Shown one piece after another: positions 1-7,010 of a stretch of 64,000 nucleotides of DNA; position 1 is the first letter of the stretch; each line of letters starts with the position of its first letter. A program made the translations under genes and the position numbers. Below the pieces are notes generated by a model that worked only from the letters and a program-made list of their open reading frames with translations, had not been told where the DNA came from and did no database searches. Source of the stretch: Actinomadura syzygii (GTDB lineage: Bacteria > Actinomycetota > Actinomycetes > Streptosporangiales > Streptosporangiaceae); assembly GCF_008085905.1 (NCBI RefSeq), contig NZ_VSFF01000019.1:1-64000 (forward strand), in the 5' to 3' direction.

Positions 1-111
1 TCGGCTGCGGACATCTCGCGGATCGTGCAGCAGTTGGGTCAGGTGATCCAGTCGTCCAGCACCACGGGGCAGGGCACGGTCAAGACCAACGTCGGCATCA
101 TCAGCGGCTGA
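1..111 (+). CDS. WXG100/ESAT-6-like protein, C-terminal end (5' cut by window)
   Basis: The first 36 codons plus TGA encode the end of a small helical ESX substrate. They match the last 36 residues of the complete 81-aa protein at 4962-5207 exactly, and the DNA is identical over 132 bp. By family knowledge such proteins form helical-hairpin heterodimers exported by type VII secretion. The conserved WxG-like turn lies upstream of the window edge. A strong hairpin follows, then the 124-aa gene, the same order as in the second cassette. The ending GIISG is hydrophobic and short, with no YxxxD/E export motif, so the export signal would be expected in a partner such as the 104-aa type seen at 4610-4924. 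Confidence 0.85.
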   Translation, partial: SAADISRIVQQLGQVIQSSSTTGQGTVKTNVGIISG

Positions 112-131
112 CCACAGACCACACGCTCCCC

Positions 132-164
132 CGGCCGGCCGCCCGACACCGAGGCGGCCGGCCG
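132..164. terminator. 12-bp GC hairpin after the WXG100 gene
   Basis: Perfect inverted repeat: arms 132-143 and 153-164, 9-nt loop. It begins 21 nt after the stop codon and has no T-tract. It could be a factor-independent terminator of the GC-rich actinobacterial kind, or a stabiliser/attenuator that lets the WXG100 message exceed the downstream genes. The equivalent place in cassette two (5236-5262) has only a weaker 6-bp stem. Confidence 0.6.
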
Positions 165-245
165 TGGCGGCGGTCAGGCGCGAGAACTTCTACGAGAGAA
201 GTCAACACGGGGTAGCGGGCGACTCCCGGCCCGCCGGAGGCTCAC

Positions 246-620
246 ATGGGTGATCAGAAGAGCGAGATCGACACCGAAGAGGTCAAGAAGATCCTCAAAA
301 AGCTCAGAGCGAACTACGAGGACTTCGAAAAGGGCAAGGGCACGCGCAACGACATCTCGGTGCACGGCAACATCACGAACGCCGAACTGGGGCAGTATCC
401 CGCGGTGCAGGGCCTGGCAGCCTCCACCACGACCGCCTACACGCAGATCAAGACCCAGTACGACCAGTTCCTCCAGAGCTACAAGGGTGTGATCGACGCT
501 CTTGATCGCATGGTGGGCAACCACGACGAGAAGGAACAGCAGAACACCGCCGCCGCCAACCGGGCGATGACGAGCGGTGGTGCTGCCACCCCCACCACCA
601 AGAACACGAGCGCGTACTAG
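246..620 (+). CDS. ESX-associated small helical protein, cassette 1 (124 aa)
   Basis: Unknown function. It is a charged, helix-rich protein without signal peptide or TM segment. The start is fixed by GGAGG at 236-240. It is a clear paralog of the 126-aa product at 5348-5728: both open with KSEIDTEEVKK, share a central YPA..AST..AY motif, and have a long helix containing IDAL.RMV.NHDEKEQ. The size, the helical hairpin look and the fixed place between a WXG100 gene and a glycine-rich WXG-like protein suggest a type VII substrate or substrate chaperone. No WxG turn is visible. The function is inferred from context only. Confidence 0.8.
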   Translation: MGDQKSEIDTEEVKKILKKLRANYEDFEKGKGTRNDISVHGNITNAELGQYPAVQGLAASTTTAYTQIKTQYDQFLQSYKGVIDALDRMVGNHDEKEQQNTAAANRAMTSGGAATPTTKNTSAY

Positions 621-646
621 GCGCGACTAGGCGGGATCGATACCTC

Positions 647-1864
647 ATGGGCAAGCACGACGAGCCGATTCGCTCACACCAGAACAGTCCCACCGACTGG
701 GACGGCGGCATCGACGACATGAACAAGATCCTTGATGCCACCAATCCGCAGCGGGTCAGCGACGCGGGCGGATACTACACGGCCGCCGCACAGAAGTTCC
801 AAGAGGCGGCAGGCATCATCCGCGCGCAGAAGAGCGCGCTCGCCGGCGTCTGGAAGGGCGACGACGCCGACGAGACCGTCAAGCAGATGCAGCGCCTGGT
901 GGACAGCGCGACGGGCATGCAGCAGGTCTCCAGCACCACCGGCGCGGCCCTGACCGACCACGGGACGAAGCTCGACTGGTACAAGACGCACCGTCCCGGC
1001 AAGGGATTCGTCGGCAACCTCTCCTGGGACGACGCGGGCGTCGTCGCGGCGGGCACCATGGTCGGCGGCCCGGGCGGCGGCATGCTCGCCCTCGGCGGCA
1101 AGAAGATCGGCGAGGCCCTCGGCATCATCGACAACGCCGAGGACAAGGCCGCCAAGGAGCACATGAAGCGCCTCGGCGAGCGAACCGTCCAGGCCAACGG
1201 CAACATGCCAGAACGCATCTCCACCGACATGCCGCAGACCACCCTCACCGAGAGGGTGCCCAAGAACAACCTCCCCGGCGGCGGCAAGATCAGCAACCCG
1301 GGCGGCGGCGGTGGCGGCGGGAGCATTCCCGGCGGTGGCGGCAGCCTTCCCGGCGGTGGAGGCGGCAGCCTTCCCGGCGGCGGCCACGGCGGCAACATCC
1401 CCGGCGGGGGCAACATCCCCGGCGGCGGTGGCGGCAGCCTTCCCGGCGGCGGTGGCGGCGGCAGCATCCCCGGTGGCGGTCCCGGCGGAGGCAGCGACCT
1501 CGCCGGTCTCCCGCCCGGCGGTGGCGGCGGTGGCGTCGACCCGTTCGGCAAGGGCGGCCTGCCCGGCGGCGGGCTTCCCGGCGGCGGCGGTGGCGGCGGC
1601 ATCCCCGGCGGCGGCGCCGGCGCCGGCGGTCTGGCTGGCGGCATGCCCGGCGCCGGAATGGGCGCGGGCAAGGGCGCTCTCGGCGCGGGCCGCGGCCTCG
1701 GCAAGGCCGGAGCCGCCGGTCGCGGCGGCATGGGCGGCCCGATGGGCGGTGGCCGCGGCGGCGGCAAGGGCGAGGACGAGCACGAGCGCACCACCTGGCT
1801 CATGGAGGACGAGGACGTGTGGGGCGGAAACGATGGTGACACCGCTCCTCCCGTGATTGGCTGA
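647..1864 (+). CDS. WXG-like, glycine-rich putative type VII secretion substrate, cassette 1 (405 aa)
   Basis: Residues ~15-130 form a helical WXG100-like region with a W-K-G turn (GVWKGDDAD) between two amphipathic helices. Residues ~200-380 are extremely Gly/Pro-rich, with PGGG repeats. The end is acidic and conserved with the paralog at 5731-6915 (TTWL.EDEDVWGG then PPVIG). There is no signal peptide. Large actinobacterial ESX substrates commonly have this build: a helical export module plus a low-complexity tail. The protein probably goes through the ESX channel to the cell surface, where the glycine-rich part may be structural. It lies 26 nt after the 124-aa gene and upstream of a mycosin gene. 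The function of the conserved tail is unknown. Confidence 0.8.
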   Translation: MGKHDEPIRSHQNSPTDWDGGIDDMNKILDATNPQRVSDAGGYYTAAAQKFQEAAGIIRAQKSALAGVWKGDDADETVKQMQRLVDSATGMQQVSSTTGAALTDHGTKLDWYKTHRPGKGFVGNLSWDDAGVVAAGTMVGGPGGGMLALGGKKIGEALGIIDNAEDKAAKEHMKRLGERTVQANGNMPERISTDMPQTTLTERVPKNNLPGGGKISNPGGGGGGGSIPGGGGSLPGGGGGSLPGGGHGGNIPGGGNIPGGGGGSLPGGGGGGSIPGGGPGGGSDLAGLPPGGGGGGVDPFGKGGLPGGGLPGGGGGGGIPGGGAGAGGLAGGMPGAGMGAGKGALGAGRGLGKAGAAGRGGMGGPMGGGRGGGKGEDEHERTTWLMEDEDVWGGNDGDTAPPVIG

Positions 1865-1897
1865 GCGAGGCTCAGTCACCAGAGGACGCAGCAGGAG

Positions 1898-1938
1898 ACG
1901 GCGTGAGCGGATCGGCGAAGTCGGGCCGCTCACGCCGT
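1898..1938 (+). promoter_or_regulatory. stem-loop upstream of mycosin gene, cassette 1
   Basis: Perfect 13-bp stem (1898-1910 with 1926-1938) around a 15-nt loop, ending 23 nt before the GTG of the mycosin gene. The equivalent place in cassette two (6948-6986) has a 12-bp stem with the same loop size, where sequence changes are tolerated as G-U pairs. This points to a conserved RNA element, probably an attenuator or processing site that lowers protease expression relative to the substrates upstream. Confidence 0.55.
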
Positions 1939-1961
1939 GTTCCGTGTAGTGAGGTTTCGTT

Positions 1962-3347
1962 GTGCGACGGATGACACGATGGCTCGCCGCGATCGGAGCG
2001 ACGTCCGCTCTGGTCCTCACCACCGCGATACCCGCGGACGCCGCCGGCCCGCGGGAAGACGAGTGGTGGTTCTCGGCGTGGGAGGTCCAGCAGAAGGTCT
2101 GGCCGGTCTCGAAGGGCGCCGGTGTCACCGTCGCGGTCGTCGACACGGGCGTCAACGGACGGCTTCCCGATCTACAAGGCGCGCTGGTGCCCGGCACGGA
2201 CGCGAACTCCGGCAGCGGAGACGGCCAGGTCGGCGCATCCTCGGATCTTGAGGATTCGCACGGCACCGCCATGGCCGCACTCATCGCCAGCCGGGGCGGC
2301 GGTACGGGCTACCTCGGCGTGGCGCCCGATGCCAAGATCATGTCGGTGAACGCCAACCTCAGCGCCTGGGACAAGGGGATCAGGTTCGCGGCTGATCACG
2401 GGGCGAAAGTGATCAGCATCTCCCAGGGATTCGCCGCGAGCAACGGATGCCGCCCAGAGGTGCAGAAGGCGGTCGCCTACGCACTGCAGAAGGACGTGGT
2501 CGTCGTCGCCGCCGCGGGCAATGACGGGAACGGGGCCAACAGTCCGCAGGAGCCGGCGAACTGCAGCGGCGTCCTGGCCGTGGGCGCCGTCGACAGCACC
2601 AAACGAGCATGGAACCAAACCCAGCGGCAGCCGTACGTGGCCGTCGCGGCCCCCGGGTACCCGGTGAACACCCTGCTCGCCAACGGTCAGGTCACCGATG
2701 GTGTGGCGGGGACGAGCCAGGCGACGGCGTTGACGTCGGCCGTCGTGGCGCTGATCCGGTCGAAGGCCCCGCAGATGCCGGCGCGCGAGGTCGTCCAGCG
2801 GATCATCAACACGACCAAGGACGCCGGTCCTCCCGGCAGGGACAACATGACCGGGAACGGCGTCATCATCCCGGCCGCGGCGCTGACCGCGAACGTGCCG
2901 AAGAACGCGCCGAACCCCGTGTTCGCCGCGTACGACCGCTGGTTGGCGCAGAATCCGCAGGCCAGCGCGAAGCCGTCCAAGACCAAGGTGCCGAAGTCCG
3001 AGGCGACGAAGAAGGCCGACCAGGCGGATCGCAACCTTTACATCCTGCTGGGGATCGTCGCCGTGGTAGTCGTCATCGGTGGAGGGGTGCTGCTCCTCCT
3101 CGTGCGGCGCGGCAGGAAGAAGCCGCCGCCGCCGATGGGGCCGGGCGGGGGACAGTCCGGTCCGCCGCCGGGCTGGGGTGGCCAGGCCGCGCCGCCGCAG
3201 CAGGGCGGGCAGCCGGTGCCTCCTAGGGGTGGGCCGTCCGGTTGGGGCGGTCCGCCTAATCCGCCGGCGGGTGGTCAGGGCGGGCCTCAAGGAGGAGGTC
3301 CTTACCCGCCACCGCAGGGCCCGGGAGGCTCCCGGCCTCCGAACTGA
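1962..3347 (+). CDS. mycP: type VII secretion-associated serine protease mycosin, cassette 1 (461 aa)
   Basis: Subtilisin-family (S8) protease anchored outside the membrane. It has a signal peptide of ~28 residues ending PADAA. The catalytic triad is visible as D61 (VVDTGVNG), H100 (DSHGTAMA) and S252 (GTSQATAL). One TM segment (~359-384) precedes a Pro/Gly-rich cytosolic tail of ~75 residues. Known mycosins process ESX substrates and stabilise the channel. The tail is longer and more proline-rich than the short tail of mycobacterial MycP. The GTG start at 1962 is supported by GAGG at 1951-1954. It is paralogous to the product of 7011-8342; having two mycosins 5 kb apart is unusual. Confidence 0.93.
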   Translation: MRRMTRWLAAIGATSALVLTTAIPADAAGPREDEWWFSAWEVQQKVWPVSKGAGVTVAVVDTGVNGRLPDLQGALVPGTDANSGSGDGQVGASSDLEDSHGTAMAALIASRGGGTGYLGVAPDAKIMSVNANLSAWDKGIRFAADHGAKVISISQGFAASNGCRPEVQKAVAYALQKDVVVVAAAGNDGNGANSPQEPANCSGVLAVGAVDSTKRAWNQTQRQPYVAVAAPGYPVNTLLANGQVTDGVAGTSQATALTSAVVALIRSKAPQMPAREVVQRIINTTKDAGPPGRDNMTGNGVIIPAAALTANVPKNAPNPVFAAYDRWLAQNPQASAKPSKTKVPKSEATKKADQADRNLYILLGIVAVVVVIGGGVLLLLVRRGRKKPPPPMGPGGGQSGPPPGWGGQAAPPQQGGQPVPPRGGPSGWGGPPNPPAGGQGGPQGGGPYPPPQGPGGSRPPN

Positions 3348-3361
3348 CTTTCTTCCCCAAG

Positions 3362-3401
3362 CGGCCGCCCGCGCGCTCACCTCCGTGTGCGCGGACGGCC
3401 G
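3362..3401. terminator. hairpin between mycosin and lipoprotein genes
   Basis: Arms 3362-3376 and 3387-3401 pair over 15 positions with two mismatches and a 10-nt loop, starting 15 nt after the mycosin stop. Probably an intrinsic terminator; the lipoprotein gene begins 40 nt further on. Confidence 0.5.
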
Positions 3402-3441
3402 TCCTCATTGGTGTGCAATCAACCCGAACGGAAGAGTGATC

Positions 3442-3852
3442 ATGAAGAGACTGCTGGTGGTCCCGGTCGTCGCGGCCGCGCTGACGCTGAGCATGAGCGC
3501 CTGCGGAGGCGACTCGAAGGACGACGCCGGCGGGAAGGTGTCGCCCTCGGCCGGCGGCACCATCACCGGCAACGGTGGCGGCACCATCACGGGCAACGGC
3601 GGTGGCGGAAGCACCGGCGGCAGCACCAAGGGCGGCGGCGGCACGAACGGTGGGGGCGGCGGCTCGGAGCTCACCCCCGCGCAGCGCGAGGCGCTCGGCA
3701 AGGTGGTGGCCTGCATGCGGAAGAAGGGCTACGGCATGCCCGAGCCGACGTCGCTGGTCGTCGTCCCGACCGACAAGAACGGGAAGAGCGACGCGCAGGT
3801 CAACAAAGACTCCGCGGAGTGCGCCGCGCAGTCGCAGCCGTCCGGCGGCTGA
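3442..3852 (+). CDS. putative lipoprotein with Gly/Thr-rich linker (136 aa)
   Basis: The signal peptide with a lipobox (LSMSAC, C23) predicts a lipid-anchored surface protein. Residues ~35-75 are a Gly/Ser/Thr linker with the repeat TITGNGGG. The C-terminal ~60 residues are a small domain with two cysteines (VVACMRKKGYGMPEP and DSAECAAQ) that could form a disulfide. Similar short lipoproteins with a CMR..G..MP motif are common in actinomycetes and have no known function. It sits between the two ESX cassettes, so a surface role linked to type VII secretion is possible but unproven. There is no second copy after the second mycosin. Confidence 0.8.
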   Translation: MKRLLVVPVVAAALTLSMSACGGDSKDDAGGKVSPSAGGTITGNGGGTITGNGGGGSTGGSTKGGGGTNGGGGGSELTPAQREALGKVVACMRKKGYGMPEPTSLVVVPTDKNGKSDAQVNKDSAECAAQSQPSGG

Positions 3853-3877
3853 CGCACGAACCCCGCCCAGAAGACGT

Positions 3878-3973
3878 GGGCCCGGGGTGACTCCGAAACT
3901 CGCACGCCGAGCGAAGACGTAGAAGCTCGGCAAGGCGCGCGAACTCCCCAGCGAAACCGAGTCACCCCGGCCC
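3878..3973. repeat. nested long inverted repeat
   Basis: Outer arms 3878-3893 and 3959-3973 pair over 15 positions with one bulged C. An inner 6-bp stem (3907-3912 with 3925-3930) lies inside the 65-nt loop. It begins 25 nt after the lipoprotein stop. It could be a terminator of a larger kind or a structured RNA; no poly-T follows. Confidence 0.5.
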
Positions 3974-4160
3974 CCATCCAAGACGCTCCCCGCCATATCC
4001 CGCTGGCTGCTCCGGGTGCCGCCCACAGGCCCCGTCGAGGACGGTCCAGCGATGACGCGCCCCTGGGATACGCCGAGCCCATCCTTCCTGCTCGGAGCGC
4101 TATCTCCGAAAATTGGCATTGCTCCGCCATCGAGGGCGCCTCACACGCAACGGTCCATAA

Positions 4161-4545
4161 CGGTGATCAACTATCGATGGCCAGCAATATGGAAGAAAAG
4201 AAGACTTTCTGAGGGATCTGGGGATCATTCCGTGATCACCCGCATTATGGCCATGGGTGTTGGATGTCTGATTGACCCGTCCCTGGAACCGCGTGCGACC
4301 TGGTCATGGAGGCGTGCATCTGCGAAGTTCTAGCAGGTGGGGGGCATATTCGAGTGAACTGTCCAACTGCCCGGAGGGTGATGCGCGGAAGAGGGTGATA
4401 GCTCTCCTGTCGGAGGCTTCTGGGCTTCGGTGGTCACCATTTGTTCAATGTGGACTTCCGTAAGTCCCGATCTCCAGCGTGGGGCAATCCTGGCATGTAG
4501 CCTCGCTTTACGAGGATGTGTGCTGATCTTGACAGCGGTGATCAA
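4161..4545. promoter_or_regulatory. CGGTGATCAA sites and TTGACA box ahead of second ESX cassette
   Basis: The 10-mer CGGTGATCAA occurs at 4161-4170 and 4536-4545, and a related CCGTGATCACC lies at 4230-4240. All contain the palindrome TGATCA or TGATCAC. The last copy directly follows a TTGACA (-35-like) at 4529-4534, 75 bp before the WXG100 start. No convincing -10 is seen. Possible operator set for the ESX genes; speculative. Confidence 0.35.
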
Positions 4546-4609
4546 GTCGACCATGTCGGCGACAGGTCCAGGATCGCCGCGTCGAGGGACGAAAGGGGAT
4601 GGGTGACGG

Positions 4610-4924
4610 ATGAGCCAGAAGTCTGCGGTCGACAGAGGGGAAATGGCCCAGGCGGCCCAGCGGGTCGAGGAGGCTGCGCAGGACCTGCGTAAGATTCAGG
4701 CCGATCTCGGTCATGAGCAGGCGGCTCTGTCTGGCCGGTGGATCGGTGAGGCGGGGAGTGCGTTCACCAAGGTGTACAACGAGTTCAATGGTGAGCTGGG
4801 CAAGGTCCTGGATGTGCTGAACCAGCTGCACGAGAAGTTGGTGCAGGTCAAGATCAATTACGAGGGTAGTGAGCAGCAGCAGACCGAGGCGGTCAATCGG
4901 GTCGCCGGGTTGTTGAACGGCTGA
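4610..4924 (+). CDS. WXG100 family protein, CFP-10-like (104 aa)
   Basis: Helical-hairpin ESX substrate. The WxG turn is W-I-G (SGRWIGEAG, residues ~42-50), between two amphipathic helices. A C-terminal YEGSE matches the YxxxD/E export signal of EsxB/CFP-10-type partners. Length is typical (~100 aa). It probably forms the heterodimer with the 81-aa product that follows 37 nt downstream. This is the only complete pair in the window. The first cassette presumably has its own copy left of the window edge. Confidence 0.92.
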   Translation: MSQKSAVDRGEMAQAAQRVEEAAQDLRKIQADLGHEQAALSGRWIGEAGSAFTKVYNEFNGELGKVLDVLNQLHEKLVQVKINYEGSEQQQTEAVNRVAGLLNG

Positions 4925-4961
4925 TCGGTCTTCTCGGTACTCACGAGCACACGGAGGAACA

Positions 4962-5207
4962 ATGGGCTACAGCTCGATGGACTTCGGGGCGATGGAGCAG
5001 GCGTACGCGCAGTTCCAGCAGAAGTTCAACCAGATGAACTCGGAGCTGGACGATCTGGCCAGCAGTGTGGAGTCCAAGCTGGGTCAGTGGGAGGCCTCGG
5101 CTGCGGACATCTCGCGGATCGTGCAGCAGTTGGGTCAGGTGATCCAGTCGTCCAGCACCACGGGGCAGGGCACGGTCAAGACCAACGTCGGCATCATCAG
5201 CGGCTGA
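4962..5207 (+). CDS. WXG100/ESAT-6-like protein (81 aa)
   Basis: Short helical-hairpin protein, partner of the preceding WXG100 product. The turn reads W-E-A (GQWEASAAD) instead of W-x-G, and the protein is ~15-20 residues shorter than usual at its C-terminus. GGAGG a few bases before the ATG fixes the start. The last 36 codons and 21 bp beyond the stop are identical to 1-132. The lack of any synonymous change, with diverged flanks, suggests recent gene conversion between the cassettes. No export motif is seen, so export would rely on the partner's YEGSE. Confidence 0.85.
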   Translation: MGYSSMDFGAMEQAYAQFQQKFNQMNSELDDLASSVESKLGQWEASAADISRIVQQLGQVIQSSSTTGQGTVKTNVGIISG

Positions 5208-5228
5208 CCACAGACCACACGCTCCCCC
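5097..5228 (+). repeat. 132-bp perfect direct repeat of 1-132
   Basis: Bases 5097-5228 equal 1-132 without a mismatch. The identity stops abruptly at 133/5229, just after the WXG100 stop; the left limit is outside the window. The two copies are 5096 bp apart and define the period of the tandem ESX duplication. Confidence 0.97.
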
Positions 5229-5347
5229 ACGCTCCCCGGCCCACCCCGTGTTCCCAGGCCGGTTGCGGTAACCGCCAGACCCGAATCCTCCAACGGAACT
5301 CAACGTGAGGTAGGTAGCGGGTCTTCCAGCCTCCGGGAGGCTCATGT

Positions 5348-5728
5348 ATGGGTGGTAAGAAGAGCGAGATCGACACCGAAGAAGTCAAGAAGGTCATCAA
5401 CGCCTTGAAGAAGAACCGCGCGAAGTTCGAAGAGGGCAAGGGAACCTCCGCCGAACTCGGGCAAAAGGGAAATATCACCACGCAAGATTTGGGTGTGTAT
5501 CCCGCAGGCCTGGCCCTGGGAGCATCGACCGTCGCGGCGTACAACCAGATCTCGGGGCAGTACCAGGAATTCATCAATAGCTACGACGAGATGATCGACG
5601 CTCTGCAGCGCATGGTGGCCAACCATGATGAGAAGGAGCAGACCAACGTTTTCGCCGCCAAGCGGGTGACATCGGGCGGCAGGTCCAGTTCAACTCGGCG
5701 GACCACCGAAGAATGGGGTGGGAGTTAG
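5348..5728 (+). CDS. ESX-associated small helical protein, cassette 2 (126 aa)
   Basis: Paralog of the 124-aa product at 246-620, with the same opening KSEIDTEEVKK, the YPAG..L.AST..AY motif and the closing helix with IDALQRMVANHDEKEQ. It is cytosolic by sequence, charged and helical. GGGAGG at 5335-5340 sets the ATG at 5348. It ends only 2 nt before the start of the glycine-rich gene, so the two are probably translationally coupled; in cassette 1 the gap is 26 nt. Function unknown; a type VII substrate or chaperone is the best guess from position. Confidence 0.8.
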   Translation: MGGKKSEIDTEEVKKVINALKKNRAKFEEGKGTSAELGQKGNITTQDLGVYPAGLALGASTVAAYNQISGQYQEFINSYDEMIDALQRMVANHDEKEQTNVFAAKRVTSGGRSSSTRRTTEEWGGS

Positions 5729-5730
5729 CC

Positions 5731-6915
5731 ATGGGTGACAAAAGATACCGGGCGCCGATTCGCTCCAACACCGACAACGGTCAGCAGTGGTCCGGCGACA
5801 TGGACGCCATGCACCAGTTCTTCGACGCCACCAACCCGCGCAGGGTGATCGAAGCCGGACCGGTATACCTGGGCGTTGCCGAGAAGTTCGAGGCCGCGGC
5901 GGGAACTCTGCGGAACCAGAGCCACGCGTTAGCCGCTGTCTGGAAGGGCGACGACGCGGACGCGGCCATCAAGCAGTTGCAGCGGCTGGGGGAGAGCGCC
6001 GAGAACATCCGGCTCGCCGCCGACAGTACGGGCAAAGCTCTTTCGAAGCATGGCGAGCATCTGGATTGGTACAGGACGCACCAGCCGAGAGAAGGACTCT
6101 TCAAGGGGCTCACCTGGGATCAGGCTGGCTTCATGACCGGAAGCTCTCTCCTGGTCGGACCGGCCGCGAGCTTGGTCGGAATGAAGAAGGCCGAAGCCCT
6201 CGGGATAATCAAGAACACCGAGGCGAAGGCCGCCGTGGAGCACATGCAACGTCTGAGCGGCCGTGCCCGTGAGGCCAACACGGCAATGCCCCCGGAGATC
6301 TCAACCGACATCCCGAAGACGGGTATCTACCGAAGGCGCACGAAGACGATCCCTGGTGGTGGCCCTTCCGGTGGCGGTGGTCTTCCCGGTGGTGGCGGTG
6401 GTCTACCCGGCGGTGGGGGCATGCCGGGAGGTGGCGGCAGCCTGCCGAGCGGGTTCGACGGTGCCGGAAACGTTGGTGACGGCACCCTGCACGGCGGTGG
6501 CTATGGGGGTGGCGTCCCGGGTGGTGGCTCCCCTGGGAGCGACCTCGCCGGCCTTTCCGGCGGTGGCGGCGGCGCGGGTGTCGACCCGTTCGCCCGCGGC
6601 GGTGGCGGTGGTCTTCCCGGTGGTGGCGGTGGCGGCATGCCGGGAGGTGGCGGTGGTGGCCTCCCCGGTGGGGTTGCCGGTGGCATTCCAGGCGGCATGC
6701 CCAGTACCGGCGCGGGCAAGGGCAGTGGCGGCGGCGGAGCGAAGGGCCTCGGTAAAGCCGGTGGCGGTGCCCGCGGCGGCATGGGCGGCGCGCCCATGGG
6801 AGGTCGTGGCGGCGGCAAGGGCGAAGAGGATCACGAACGCACCACCTGGCTCACTGAGGACGAAGACGTGTGGGGCGGAAACGATGATGACGCCTCTCCT
6901 CCCGTGATTGGCTGA
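5731..6915 (+). CDS. WXG-like, glycine-rich putative type VII secretion substrate, cassette 2 (394 aa)
   Basis: Paralog of the 405-aa product at 647-1864. An ATG at 5713 is in frame, but the one at 5731 (MGDKRYRAPIRSN) aligns with the other copy and has GGGAG upstream. It has a helical N-terminal module with the turn AVWKGDDAD, a Gly/Pro-rich region with PGGG repeats from ~205 to 360, and the shared acidic tail (TTWL.EDEDVWGG, PPVIG). The first ~190 residues and the last ~25 are well conserved with the paralog, while the glycine region differs in length and register, as expected for slippage-prone repeats. Probably exported by the ESX channel. Confidence 0.8.
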   Translation: MGDKRYRAPIRSNTDNGQQWSGDMDAMHQFFDATNPRRVIEAGPVYLGVAEKFEAAAGTLRNQSHALAAVWKGDDADAAIKQLQRLGESAENIRLAADSTGKALSKHGEHLDWYRTHQPREGLFKGLTWDQAGFMTGSSLLVGPAASLVGMKKAEALGIIKNTEAKAAVEHMQRLSGRAREANTAMPPEISTDIPKTGIYRRRTKTIPGGGPSGGGGLPGGGGGLPGGGGMPGGGGSLPSGFDGAGNVGDGTLHGGGYGGGVPGGGSPGSDLAGLSGGGGGAGVDPFARGGGGGLPGGGGGGMPGGGGGGLPGGVAGGIPGGMPSTGAGKGSGGGGAKGLGKAGGGARGGMGGAPMGGRGGGKGEEDHERTTWLTEDEDVWGGNDDDASPPVIG

Positions 6916-6947
6916 CCCCGAGTTCGGTCACGAGACGATTGAGGAGG

Positions 6948-6986
6948 CGGCGTGGGCGGATCGATTTCTATGAACCGCTCATGCCG
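6948..6986 (+). promoter_or_regulatory. stem-loop upstream of mycosin gene, cassette 2
   Basis: Twelve pairs (6948-6959 with 6975-6986), two of them G-U, around a 15-nt loop, ending 24 nt before the mycosin GTG. It matches the 13-bp, 15-nt-loop element at 1898-1938 in place and geometry although several bases differ, so the structure appears conserved rather than the sequence. Confidence 0.55.
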
Positions 6987-7010
6987 TGCTCCTTGTAAAG
7001 AGGTTTCGCT

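Larger units (their letters stand above)
3853..4609. other. 757-bp intergenic region, AT-richer than its surroundings
   Basis: I see no convincing gene here on either strand. It holds a large nested inverted repeat at 3878-3973 and, from ~4130 on, a stretch clearly less GC-rich than the genes around it, with repeated TGATCA-containing sites at 4161, 4230 and 4536. It probably carries the promoter region of the second ESX cassette. The lower GC may mark older inserted or degenerated DNA. Confidence 0.6.

Noticed and set aside
674..2284. Long open frames on the minus strand across the glycine-rich genes
   Set aside because: They mirror GGC/GGT and CCG repeats of the plus-strand genes, have no ribosome site, and show unnatural Ala/Pro/Arg-only composition; they are by-products of GC-rich coding DNA.
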